NCBI GenBank assembly: GCA_016709575.1
Contig: JADJMM010000002.1
Span: 682,001 to 746,000, forward strand
Source of the DNA: Sphingobacteriaceae bacterium
Lineage (GTDB): Bacteria; Bacteroidota; Bacteroidia; B-17B0; Aurantibacillaceae
Direction of reading: 5' to 3'
DNA length: 64,000 nucleotides
Shown: positions 1 to 8,224 of the stretch, piece by piece
How the letters are laid out: every line of letters begins with the position of its first letter
How positions within the stretch are numbered: position 1 is the stretch's first letter
Program-made: the position numbers and the translations under genes
The notes under the pieces: generated by a model
Told to the model about the DNA's origin: nothing
The model's input: the letters and a program-made list of their open reading frames with translations, nothing else
The model's database searches: none

Positions 1-320
1 CGTGCCGCTACAATGAAACATTTATCGCCAAATACATCATAAATAGCATTATTATTTAAGCCTTTTGTGCGGCTGATACCCCGTGCATCATTTGCATATC
101 TTGCTTTGTATTGAGGTGTACCGAAAGCGTCTATACATTTTTTACGATTAACAAAGAACAGGTAACCGTCTTTATTCTCATCCACTCGTTTGGAATATTC
201 TTTCCAGTCGATGATTTCACCTTTATATTCAATGATTTTTTCGCCCTTTTTGATTGCTTTTGTTGTATACAGACCTTTGCCTGCATTGGGCAATTTTGAT
301 TTTTTTACGAGTAGTGCCAT
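1..320 (-). CDS. SET-domain protein, partial (3' end beyond window)
   Basis: The reverse strand reads in frame without a stop from an ATG at 320 to the window edge, about 106 residues. It is a close paralog of the complete SET gene at 448-879: the two share the MAxLVKKSKLPNAGKGL start, an EYKGEII segment, DGYLFFVN, and TPQYKARYANDA. SET domains transfer methyl groups from S-adenosylmethionine, usually to lysine side chains. The target in bacteria is generally unknown and cannot be told here. The missing C-terminus should carry the GEEIFVNY motif seen in the neighbour. Tandem duplication is the simplest explanation for the pair. Confidence 0.75.
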   Translation of the reverse strand, partial: MALLVKKSKLPNAGKGLYTTKAIKKGEKIIEYKGEIIDWKEYSKRVDENKDGYLFFVNRKKCIDAFGTPQYKARYANDARGISRTKGLNNNAIYDVFGDKCFIVAA

Positions 321-447
321 AGTTGGGACGGTAAAAATACAAAAACTTTTTAGTAGTCGATCAACTATTCTCTTTCGAACATTTATAAAAAATGAGCCCG
401 AGAGCTTGGTTGATACTATAAATGATGATGGGAAATCAGATAACGTC

Positions 448-879
448 CTACTTTGTACTATCCGGTGCTTTTTCGAAGCCGTGTTTAATATTAAACCGTA
501 CGCAGTCCCAATATTCCTTAGAATAATTTACAAAGATTTCTTCTCCTGCTTTGATATCTCGTTTGGCCATAATATAACATTTGCCATCAATCACTTCATA
601 ATCGCAATTATTTTTTAAACCTTTAACTCGGGTTAAGCCCGCTGCATCATTAGCGTAACGCGCTTTGTATTGCGGGGTTTTAAATGCATCTATACAGTAA
701 TTATTGTTCACGAAAAACAAATAACCATCTTCGCATTTCTCTACGCGTTTTTTGTATTCTTTCCAGTTGATGATTTCACCCTTGTACTCAATGATCATCT
801 CACCTTTTTTAATTGCTTTGGTGGTAAACAGGCCTTTGCCTGCATTCGGAAGTTTTGATTTTTTTACTAGTTGTGCCAT
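448..879 (-). CDS. SET-domain protein (putative protein methyltransferase)
   Basis: This is a 143-residue protein starting at the ATG at 879 (MAQLVKKSKLPNAGKG). It contains the compact SET fold: an N-terminal AGKGLFTTKAIKKGE strand pair, a YANDAAG segment where SET proteins carry their N-H motif (here degenerate), and a C-terminal GEEIFVNYSKEYW that would complete the pseudoknot. A longer open frame joins it to the ABC ATPase at 2049, but that read-through passes only through the homopolymer junk at 960-1370, so the 533-residue fusion is rejected. The paralog at 1-320 lies directly downstream with about 127 bp between. Substrate unknown; the family call is good. Confidence 0.75.
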   Translation of the reverse strand: MAQLVKKSKLPNAGKGLFTTKAIKKGEMIIEYKGEIINWKEYKKRVEKCEDGYLFFVNNNYCIDAFKTPQYKARYANDAAGLTRVKGLKNNCDYEVIDGKCYIMAKRDIKAGEEIFVNYSKEYWDCVRFNIKHGFEKAPDSTK

Positions 880-954
880 AGTTCGGGCGCAAAAATACTG
901 TTTTTTTACCGGTAAAAAATTAATTAGTGTTAAGTTTATGAAAATAGCGGTGTA

Positions 955-1370
955 TAAAAGCCCATTAAGGAAACTGAAATTTAAAGGGGGGGAAGGGAAA
1001 GTTGGCCTGTAAAATTGCTTTTTACCTTTTTTTTTTTTAGAAAAATTATTTCCCCCCCACAACCCCCAAAAAAAAAAAATTCCGGGGGGGGGGGGAAAAT
1101 ATCCGCCCCGGGGAGAAATTAAAAATTCCCCACAAAAAAAAAAAGAGGAAAAAAAAAAAAAAAAAATATAATAGCCAGGGGGCCTTAAAGGGGGGGGGGG
1201 GCGAAAAACCTTAATCTTCCCTTTAAAATATTTTCCCCGGGTTTCCTTTCCATGTGGCGTTGCATTTTTTCCCCCTTTGAGGAGTTCGGGGGGGGGGGGT
1301 TCCGGGGGGGGAACCGGGGAAAAAAAAAGAGAATAACAAAGACGGGAAAAAAAGACACTATTGAAAAAGA
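955..1370. other. homopolymer-rich anomalous stretch, probable assembly artefact
   Basis: The stretch is dominated by long runs of G, A, C and T (G runs of 12-13, an A run of 18), unlike anything else in the window. It contains no coherent protein signal on either strand; the one plus-strand frame at 1252-1449 is poly-Gly/Lys-like. It begins shortly upstream of the SET gene start and ends inside the C-terminal coding part of an ABC ATPase, destroying that end. It resembles the noisy tail of a low-quality read joined into a contig rather than biological sequence. Confidence 0.7.
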
Positions 1371-2049
1371 GTTTTATCTTCTCAGCCGACTCAAACTGAT
1401 ACTCCTTATTCCCCTTCAAATAAAGCACTTTATCCACATTACGGAATAATACATCTAAATCGTGTGAAGAAACAATAACTGTTTTTTGCTGTTCCTTAAC
1501 TAATTGCTTAAGGAGTTGAAATAATTGTAAACGGGATTCAAAATCTAAGAACGCTGTTGGCTCATCCATTAAAATTACAGGCGTTTGTTGGGCAAGTGAT
1601 TTTGCTATCAGCACTTTTTGCTTTTGTCCGTCGCTTAATTCATCAAAATAATTTTGAGATAAATTCTTGATGCCAATTGTATCCAGACTTTGATTCACAA
1701 TTTCAATATCGCTTTCGTTTAATTGTCCGAATGCATTTAAATAAGGAATTCGTCCGGCCGCAACAATATCAAACACAGTTAAATTAAATCCGCCCAATTT
1801 ATCGGTTAATACAATCGAAATTAATTTTGATAATTCTTGTTGGGAAATAGATTGAAGTGTTTTTCCATCTAAATTAATTTCGCCAGATAAAGGTTTTAAG
1901 CTTCCGATGATTGTTTTTAATAAAGTAGATTTTCCAACACCATTACTTCCAACCAAACCAATTAACTCACCTTTACCAATAGAAAAATTCAATCCCGAAA
2001 GGATTTCCTTTTGCTCATACCCAATATTTAAATCTTTTACCTGCAGCAT
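1371..2049 (-). CDS. ABC transporter ATPase, FecE/BtuD type (C-terminus lost)
   Basis: About 225 residues of an ATP-binding subunit for iron-siderophore or cobalamin import. Visible motifs are Walker A GSNGVGKST (about residue 35), the signature LSDGQKQKV, Walker B VILMDEPTAFLD and the H-loop SSHDLD. The start ATG at 2049 overlaps the stop of the FecCD permease by one base (TAATG), so the pair is translationally coupled. After roughly residue 225 the frame runs into the homopolymer stretch, so the normal tail of about 20-30 residues is not readable. The gene is probably intact in the organism and truncated only in this assembly. Cytoplasmic, pairs with the permease upstream. Confidence 0.85.
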
Positions 2050-3032
2050 TACGAAATGATTTTGGATTTAAAAATTAAATAAATAACTACAGGCGAACCA
2101 ATAAGTGTTGTAATAGTATTAATTGGCAAAGCGTAACTATTACTTATTAATTGACAAATTGTATCGCATAACAACAGTGTAATTGCTCCAACTAAAAAAC
2201 AATAGGTGACTTGGTGCAATTGATGCGAGGTTTTAAATAATAAACGACAAGCAATCGGCACCGATAAACCAACGAATGCAATTGGTCCGCAAAAAGCAGT
2301 TATCAATCCAGTTAAAATTGCGGTGATTAAAATGATTGTCATTCGTAAACGATTTACATTAATTCCTAAATTCTGCGCATAAGTTTCATTTAATAAAATA
2401 GCGTTTAAAGGTTTTGAAAGAAATAAAGTCATTAAACAAAACACTAAACAAACGGGGAGCAAAATCAAAATATCCTTATTGGAAGTATTACTAACAGAAC
2501 CCATTCCCCACACCACAAAACTTTTCAAAGTAGCGGGGTTCGACATGTACTCGATTAATCCTTGGAAGGCTCCTAAAATTTGAGAGAGCATAATTCCAAC
2601 TAATAAAACCGTAGTATTACTACGGCTGCGTTTAGAAATAAACAACACCAAAGCCATTATCAATAATGAACCCGTGACCGCCGAAACACTAATTAATGTT
2701 TTGCCAACAAAATAATTAGTAACGCCTCCAAATAAAATCATGGCAATGGCCACAAACAAACCCGCGCCACTGCTTACACCTAATACATATGGCCCGGCCA
2801 AAGGATTACGAAATAAGGTTTGCATTAATAATCCGGAAATAGCTAAACTTCCTCCCGCTAAAATTGCCGTTATAGTTTTTGGAACGCGGATGTTATAAAA
2901 AATATCAGCGGCAATTCCTTCTTTCAAATCAGAGAATGAAATGGCGATACTTCCAAAAAATAAATTAATAAATAATAGCGCGCTTGTGATAAGCAGAAGA
3001 ATGAGAGCGTGTAATATAAATTTATTGCGCAC
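2049..3032 (-). CDS. FecCD/BtuC-family ABC permease
   Basis: This is a 327-residue, highly hydrophobic protein with about ten membrane segments, the normal size for FecCD permeases. Diagnostic segments are NPLAGPYVLGVSSGAG (about residue 75) and GPIAFVGLSVPIACRLL (about residue 245), which match the BtuC ATPase-coupling region; the usual Pro-His of that loop is Pro-Ile here. It forms the channel for a metal chelate or cobalamin. It sits between the binding-protein gene (8-bp gap) and the ATPase gene (1-base overlap), so the order is binding protein, permease, ATPase in one operon. The substrate cannot be decided from sequence. Confidence 0.92.
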   Translation of the reverse strand: MRNKFILHALILLLITSALLFINLFFGSIAISFSDLKEGIAADIFYNIRVPKTITAILAGGSLAISGLLMQTLFRNPLAGPYVLGVSSGAGLFVAIAMILFGGVTNYFVGKTLISVSAVTGSLLIMALVLFISKRSRSNTTVLLVGIMLSQILGAFQGLIEYMSNPATLKSFVVWGMGSVSNTSNKDILILLPVCLVFCLMTLFLSKPLNAILLNETYAQNLGINVNRLRMTIILITAILTGLITAFCGPIAFVGLSVPIACRLLFKTSHQLHQVTYCFLVGAITLLLCDTICQLISNSYALPINTITTLIGSPVVIYLIFKSKIIS

Positions 3033-3040
3033 GGTTAAAT

Positions 3041-4204
3041 TTACTCAATCTTTTTATAATACTTCAATTGATGTTCAGGCAATAAGTGAGGGTGAAATAT
3101 TTTAATGAAGTCTCTTAAAAGTTCATCCGGATTACTCATTCCGTTTTCATAATAATCACTATAGCCTTTAGCATTGGTTCTTTTGGTGTTGTTGTAGAGA
3201 TTTGCAGTTTTGAAAGGTTTAAACAAATCGTAACGTTCGTCGTATGCCAGCAAATCCTTTTTAGAATTTACATTGATGAAAAGGTTAAGCCAGAAATCTG
3301 CTTCTTTTGCTTTAATATAAACTTCTTCAAAATTCAAAGCAATGCTACCTGCTTTGTTTTCGTTCTTCCAAATATAATCTGCTCCTGCATCTTTCAAAAA
3401 ATGCGCCATAAAACTATTTCCACCGGGAACATACCATGCATCGGCATATTTTATTTCAGTTAAAACAGTTGGCTTGTAACTTATAGTATCCGTCATTTCC
3501 TTTAAACGCAAATAATTTCTTTCAATACCTTTAAATAAAAAATTAGCTTCTCCGTCCATATCAAAAAAAGCAGCAATAAATTTTATCCATTCTGCCCGCG
3601 CTAAAGGATGTTCCTCTAAATGATCTAAAGTAATGGCGACTGGAATTCCTGAATTCAAAATTTTTTCGTCAGCATCTTTTTTTGGATTTCCCATGCCAAA
3701 CATTAATAGCAGTTCAGGATTTAAAACTAAAGTTTGCTCCACACTTATTTGCGGACCTTTTCCAATCTCTTTTATTTTTTGTGAAGCAACTCCATCGATA
3801 ATAAATTTATTGTTATAATAATCTACGTTATCTACAGCGACAATTTTTTCTTGCAAATTTAACATCGTAAGCATGGCCGCGTAAACCGAACTCATGCAGG
3901 CAATATTATTTACAGGCGTTGCAACATAAAAAACATCATTCCCTAAATTTGGTTTTTGCTGAGATTTTGGATACAGAATAAATGTTGCCGTAGTATCATT
4001 ACTATCGCGGTTCCCAAATAAAAAGAGCGCTTTATAATTTGACTGGCGGGAAATTCCAAAACGTTTGGCGTATTTTAAGGTGGTATCTTTTGAAAAAAAA
4101 CCTTTCTTCTCAACAGGAACTTCTTGGTTGTTGTTTGAACACGCCTGTATTAAAAGTAGTGCGACACAACTAAAAATAAACTTATATTGAGACTTTAAAA
4201 ACAC
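3041..4204 (-). CDS. ABC transporter substrate-binding lipoprotein (BtuF/FecB type)
   Basis: This protein of about 388 residues is a periplasmic-binding-protein 2 (TroA-like) receptor for B12 or iron chelates: a CMSSVYAAMLTML helix near the N-terminal lobe, ISVEQTLVLNPELLLMFG, and DHLEEHPLARAEWIKFIAAF. I prefer the GTG at 4204, which gives a short lipoprotein signal ending in LLIQAC with the lipidated Cys followed by SNNN. An ATG at 4243 would add 13 residues before the signal and lengthen the overlap with the kinase gene. With the 4204 start the overlap with the kinase stop is 23 bp. It is lipid-anchored and feeds the permease downstream. Confidence 0.87.
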   Translation of the reverse strand: MFLKSQYKFIFSCVALLLIQACSNNNQEVPVEKKGFFSKDTTLKYAKRFGISRQSNYKALFLFGNRDSNDTTATFILYPKSQQKPNLGNDVFYVATPVNNIACMSSVYAAMLTMLNLQEKIVAVDNVDYYNNKFIIDGVASQKIKEIGKGPQISVEQTLVLNPELLLMFGMGNPKKDADEKILNSGIPVAITLDHLEEHPLARAEWIKFIAAFFDMDGEANFLFKGIERNYLRLKEMTDTISYKPTVLTEIKYADAWYVPGGNSFMAHFLKDAGADYIWKNENKAGSIALNFEEVYIKAKEADFWLNLFINVNSKKDLLAYDERYDLFKPFKTANLYNNTKRTNAKGYSDYYENGMSNPDELLRDFIKIFHPHLLPEHQLKYYKKIE

Positions 4205-5147
4205 TTCCGTTTGGTTTATTATCCTGCACTTCGATAGTGCCATTATGTGCTACAACAATTTTTTCTACAATATAAAGACCAAGCCCTGTACCTTTTGTGT
4301 TGCGGGTTTCTTCGTTACCTACTCTGTAAAATTTATCGAATATCTTGGATTTTTCTTTTTCGGAAATCCCAAAACCATTATCACTTACACTTAAATTCAA
4401 TTTACCGTTTTGGTTGTTTAAAGAGATAAGCACTTGCGAATTGTCGGGCGAATACTTGAAGGCATTTTCAACAAGATTAATAATTATAGAAGGAAATAAT
4501 AATTTATCCAGCGTGGATGATAGTCCGTTTTGGATTTCGGTTTTCAAAATGCCTTTCGCCTTTTTATCAGAAAAATAATTCAGGATAATTTGTTCCGTTA
4601 ATTCGCTCACATTCACGTTTTCTTTGTTCAAAGCTAAATTTTTATCTGCCGAATTCGCTAGCAACACATCTTCAATTAAACGGTTTAAACGATTGGTTTC
4701 ATTCACAGCATTTGTTAAGAGTTGTTCTTGCTGGTCGACCGGAAGTTGTTTGTGCTTTAATAGCGTTTGCAATTGTAATTTGGTTGCAGCTATCGGCGTT
4801 TTTAATTCGTGTGTAACACTTAGTAAGAAATTTTTTTGTTGGTTTACTAATTCTATTTCCTTGTTCGAGGCTTTCCGGATTCTGTAAAAAGCATAGAGCA
4901 ATAATAACAAGAACACAGTGCCCTCACCAACAATCATGTAAATACGTACTTGTTTTTTATGCTGAAGGTCATTGATTTGCTTTTCTAAAGTAACCGCATC
5001 GGTAGAAGTAATTTCCATCAACTTTTGCTGCTCGTTACTTATTTGAGAAGTTTGACGAACTAACAAAACTTCCCACCACAAAAATTGCATGATGATGTAA
5101 CCAAACAAAATGGTAATAACTAATTTCGAACGGTTCCGACTTTTCAT
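4182..5147 (-). CDS. membrane sensor histidine kinase
   Basis: This 321-residue kinase has two membrane segments (about residues 8-27 and 75-92) enclosing a short extracytoplasmic loop of about 45 residues, too small for a classical sensor domain. Then follow the HisKA H-box SVTHELKTPIA, the N-box NLVENAFKYSPD, and the ATP-lid motifs SDNGFGIS and GTGLGLYIV. No response-regulator gene is adjacent, so its partner must be elsewhere. It overlaps the start of the binding-lipoprotein gene and is probably cotranscribed with the importer, which suggests but does not show that it monitors uptake. Start is the ATG at 5147 followed by a positive, then hydrophobic, N-terminus. Confidence 0.9.
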   Translation of the reverse strand: MKSRNRSKLVITILFGYIIMQFLWWEVLLVRQTSQISNEQQKLMEITSTDAVTLEKQINDLQHKKQVRIYMIVGEGTVFLLLLLYAFYRIRKASNKEIELVNQQKNFLLSVTHELKTPIAATKLQLQTLLKHKQLPVDQQEQLLTNAVNETNRLNRLIEDVLLANSADKNLALNKENVNVSELTEQIILNYFSDKKAKGILKTEIQNGLSSTLDKLLFPSIIINLVENAFKYSPDNSQVLISLNNQNGKLNLSVSDNGFGISEKEKSKIFDKFYRVGNEETRNTKGTGLGLYIVEKIVVAHNGTIEVQDNKPNGSVFKVSI

Positions 5148-5187
5148 CCAGACAAATATACACGTTTAATGTTATCTTAATTTGTGT

Positions 5188-5648
5188 TTAATTCAGTAAA
5201 AAAATAGAAATATTTAATACGGTTGCAAAACTTACCCAAAGCAAATATGGTATTTGTAATAAGGATGCTACTTTATGTATAGGATAATAGACATAAATCA
5301 TGTAAGCAATACTTAACCACATTGCAATAATTTCTATTGCTGCGAAACCGGGCTGTTGCCATGCAAAGAAAATAATGCTCCAGAAAAAATTGAGAACTAA
5401 TTGGGTTATAAAAATAAAAATCACTTTCCCTTTCTTCCTTTGGCTGGCTTGATACACTAAATAAAATGAAATTCCCATCAAAATATATAGCGTTGTCCAA
5501 ACCGGTCCAAATAAATAATTAGGTGGATTGAATGAGGGTTTGCTTAAAGTTGAATACCACAAGGGGATATTTTTAGCTGTAAAAAAACCAGATAAACCAC
5601 CAACACTAGGGAATTAAATAAACAGAAATATTTTAAATAATTTTTCAT
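5188..5648 (-). CDS. TspO/MBR family protein (one frameshift)
   Basis: The readable frame (5188-5562, 124 residues) starts inside the protein at WYSTLSKPSFNPPN and lacks the first membrane helix. Upstream, a second frame from the ATG at 5648 gives MKNYLKYFCLFN; adding one T in the ATTCCC run near 5610 continues it as FPSVGGLSGFFTAKNIPL into the first frame. The restored protein is about 153 residues, the normal TspO length with five helices and the conserved PPNxxFGPVWT and WS segments. TspO proteins bind porphyrins and cholesterol-like ligands in the membrane. It lies downstream of an SRPBCC gene and divergent from folE. Confidence 0.8.
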
Positions 5649-6034
5649 TGATTAAATGTTGTTCTAGTTTTTAATCTATACATTCTTCCAGTTGTTTTCA
5701 CAAACCCTACTTTGCCTAAACAATGGTAATGGTACAACTCTATCATTTCACACCCATCAACTTTAAAATGTTTATGAGAAGCTGTACGGACCACTCTTTG
5801 TTCTCGAAAAAACGATTTATCCTCGACAGCTTTATTCCTTACCCAATGTGCTTAATATTAAAGCCGGCGATATAGTATATTCAATTATTTGTCCGAACAT
5901 TCTTTTAAGTCCTGCCTCCAAAGGATTTTAAAACCCTTTTATCAGGTGTATGTGCTCAAATTTTTGGTGAGCTATGAAATTCCAAACGGTTTCAAGATCT
6001 TTTTATGAATTGCCGGTTTTTAGGTGTGTAACAT
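5645..6034 (-). pseudogene. SRPBCC-family ligand-binding protein, broken by several indels
   Basis: No long frame exists, yet all three reverse frames hold pieces in the right order: DLETVWNFIAHQKFEHI, then GQIIEYTISPALIL, then KAVEDKSFFREQRV, then a His-rich HKHFK, and at the end KQLEECID. These match the order of segments in SRPBCC (polyketide-cyclase-like) proteins found beside TspO in Bacteroidota. At least four frame changes are needed, and the restored length of about 130-145 residues is slightly short. The ATG at 6034 (MLHT) is the likely start. The end overlaps the TspO start. Whether the damage is natural or from the assembly is open; many clean homopolymer breaks nearby favour the assembly. 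Confidence 0.6.
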
Positions 6035-6093
6035 AGCATTAAGGTTAGTATTAAGCTTTTGGCTTGATTTAGAGCAAAGTACGTTAAAATATG

Positions 6094-6148
6094 TTTGTTT
6101 AACAAATTTATTAAAAAGTTAAACAAAATAAGTATACCTTTGTTTAGC
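6094..6148. promoter_or_regulatory. candidate operator/promoter: three TTTGTTTAAC-type sites
   Basis: The 10-mer TTTGTTTAAC occurs at 6094-6103, as its exact reverse complement at 6118-6127, and with one mismatch (TTTGTTTAGC) at 6139-6148. The last two form an inverted repeat with an 11-bp spacer. TACCTTTG at 6135-6142, overlapping the third site, fits the Bacteroidota minus-7 element TAnnTTTG. The sites lie between the divergent SRPBCC/TspO and folE/DUF2452/merR genes. The regulator encoded three genes downstream is the natural candidate binder. The repeats are seen directly; their role is inferred. Confidence 0.5.
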
Positions 6149-6200
6149 AAACTTCTTATTAATCGGGTGTTTGCGACTAGAATATCTAAAGAGAAACGCT

Positions 6201-6902
6201 ATGAAACAGAAAGAAATCACATTAAACACCCTTCTGAACGGGAACAAAATTATGCTAAGTCAATTTAGTCATGATGAAATAGGTGACGAACACATTAGTA
6301 CGGGAATAGAAACGCCCATGAAGGCAAATGCATTTGATATTAGTGATGACGAAAAGATTTCAAAAATTGAATATCATTTTAGGGAAATCATGGAAACACT
6401 AGGACTTGATTTAAATGATGATAGTTTAAAGGGTACGCCTAATCGAGTAGCCAAAATGTATATCAAAGAGTTATTTAACGGTTTGCCCGCTAACAAACCA
6501 AAGATTGCCTTGTTTGATAATAAATATCAATACAATGAAATGTTGGTTGAAAAAGGAATTAGTTTTTACAGCAACTGCGAACATCACTTTGTGCCAATTT
6601 TCGGGAAAGCGCACGTTGCCTATATCTCTTCAGGAAAAGTAATCGGTTTATCTAAACTAAATCGTATAGTAAATTATTTTGCAAAAAGACCTCAGGTACA
6701 AGAAAGATTAACCATACAAATTGCAAAAGAACTACAAGCGTGTTTAGGAACTGAAGACGTTGCCGTATTAATAGATGCTAAACATTTATGTGTTTCATCA
6801 CGCGGCATTAAAGATGAGAGTTCTGCTACTGTAAGTTCGTTTTACGGTGGTAAATTTAAAGAAGATCAAACGCGTCATGAGTTTTTAAATATATTGATTT
6901 AA
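6201..6902 (+). CDS. folE: GTP cyclohydrolase I
   Basis: This protein of about 233 residues converts GTP to 7,8-dihydroneopterin triphosphate, the first step of folate and pterin synthesis. The zinc and catalytic signatures are intact: NCEHHFVPI, GLSKLNRIV followed by FAKRPQVQERLT, and HLCVSSRGI. I start at the ATG at 6201 (MKQKEITLN); an earlier ATG at 6171 would add ten unlikely residues. An N-terminal extension of about 45 residues precedes the conserved core. Its position with a B12-binding MerR gene resembles LitR regulons, where folE supplies pterins alongside light-protection genes. It heads the plus-strand operon behind the repeated operator motif. Confidence 0.93.
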   Translation: MKQKEITLNTLLNGNKIMLSQFSHDEIGDEHISTGIETPMKANAFDISDDEKISKIEYHFREIMETLGLDLNDDSLKGTPNRVAKMYIKELFNGLPANKPKIALFDNKYQYNEMLVEKGISFYSNCEHHFVPIFGKAHVAYISSGKVIGLSKLNRIVNYFAKRPQVQERLTIQIAKELQACLGTEDVAVLIDAKHLCVSSRGIKDESSATVSSFYGGKFKEDQTRHEFLNILI

Positions 6903-6917
6903 AAACTACTACATCAT

Positions 6918-7355
6918 CCAATTGACATTGATAAAGCGAAAACCCAGGCTTGATTGCATCCTCTATTAAGACGCAGACCTGAGGATGTAGGTAAAATAAA
7001 AACCCGGGCTTACTCTGCTATGCGAGAACAAACTGACATGCACTTACGCCAAATTCAAAAACAAGTTTCCCTTCTTCTTGATCAAGCTAACGAGATAAAA
7101 AGAAGGATGGAAGTAAGTGAAAAAATATATTCGGCAAGTATTTCATTTGAACCTTTTGTTGGCAACATCTATCATCTTTATAAAAGAGATAATATGCATA
7201 AATTAATGCTTATTAGTCCGGATGAATGGGGTAAATCAAAACCATTGGATTTAGAATACGTTTGTACTGCTAAACTTTTAAGCGACCATACCTGGAAGTA
7301 CTATAGTTTATTTGTGAACTTATTTTTACATTTACTTGAATCAAACACAAAATGA
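6918..7355 (+). CDS. DUF2452-family protein (two compensating indels near the 5' end)
   Basis: The clean frame from about 6978 reads EDVGKIKTRAYSAMREQTDM and then a segment FEPFVGNIYHLYKRDN and SPDEWGKSKP, which I recognise as DUF2452; its function is unknown. The annotated ATG at 6954 is not the true start: upstream, PIDIDK in one frame (6918-6935) and ENPGLIA in another (6938-6958) are the usual family N-terminus, separated by single-base shifts. No ATG is left upstream, so the start is uncertain. The stop overlaps the MerR ATG as ATGA at 7352, showing translational coupling. Soluble, cytoplasmic. Confidence 0.7.
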
Positions 7356-8211
7356 AACTTTATCAAATTGCAGAATTAGAGCAACTAACCGGAATAAAGG
7401 CGCATACCCTTCGCATTTGGGAAAAAAGATATGGCCTAATTGAGCCGACCAGAACATCTACCAATATTAGAAGGTATGATGATCAAGTAAAGAAATTACT
7501 GAACGTTGCTACCCTATTGGGAAGCGGTTATAAATTTTCAAAGATTGCGGAGCTTAAAGAAAAAGAAGTTTCGCCATAATAAATTCGCTACAACAAGGTG
7601 ATTCTATAAGCTCCATTAGTGAAGGTTTTATTAACCAGCTTTTATCAGCCATGATTGGATTTAATGAACAAGCCTTTGAAAAAACATATACAGCTGCCGT
7701 TACTAAATTAGGACTTTTTGATGCTATGCTGAATGTGTTTTATCCGCTATTTCATAAAATTGGAGTGATGTGGGTAACAGATAATCTTACACCTGTTCAG
7801 GAACATTTTGCCTCTTGTATTATTAAGCGAAAATTAATGGCGGCTATCGACGGCTTACCTCTTCCAACTAAAAAGAAAACCTTTCTACTGCTTTTGCCGC
7901 CCGGAGAATATCATGATGTTAGTCTTTTACTTGCTAATTATCTTGTTAAATCAAAGGGATACCAAGCAATATATCTCGGGCAAAACGTTCCCTACGAAAA
8001 TATTGATTCGGTTTTAATAGAAACTAAAGCCCAATTCTTGCTTATGTTTTATGTAAACCCCCGCGATGCTAAAGAAGTTTATGAGGAGATGACAGAACAT
8101 ATTTTCTTACCAAAGGATGTGAAGTTTTTAGTAAGTGGTAACCGCCAAATCATGACTTATCTCGCCGAGAAAAAAAATTGCAAAGTTTTGCATTCGCCCC
8201 ACGACCTTTGA
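7352..8211 (+). CDS. MerR-family regulator with B12-binding domain, CarH/LitR-like (one frameshift)
   Basis: The N-terminal piece (7352-7579) is a MerR winged-helix domain: YQIAELEQLTGIKAHTLRIWEKRYGL. A missing base near 7577 breaks the frame; the next frame continues as IINSLQQGDSISSISEGF into the piece annotated from 7651. This second part holds the cobalamin-binding helical domain with W-x9-EH (Trp codon at 7771, then GluHis), the spacing of the adenosylcobalamin-contacting residues in Thermus CarH, and GEYHDVS, where the His aligns with the lower axial ligand of the DxHxxG motif (the Gly is Ser). The restored length is about 286 residues, normal for CarH. It probably represses its own operon in the dark. 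Confidence 0.85.
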
Positions 8212-8224
8212 AAATATTAGACGC

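Noticed and set aside
1252..1449. 65-codon plus-strand frame
   Set aside because: It lies mostly in the anomalous homopolymer region and encodes a Gly/Lys-rich string; the rest is antisense to the ATPase.
448..2049. 533-residue fusion of an ABC ATPase with a SET domain
   Set aside because: The linking 140 residues come entirely from the homopolymer stretch at 955-1370 and the SET part has its own ATG and a paralog with the same start.
5645..8211. Natural pseudogenization of the whole TspO-SRPBCC-DUF2452-MerR locus
   Set aside because: All parts keep conserved residues across the breaks and the same kind of one-base shift hits mfd and cyclophilin, so assembly error explains it better; SRPBCC alone remains uncertain.
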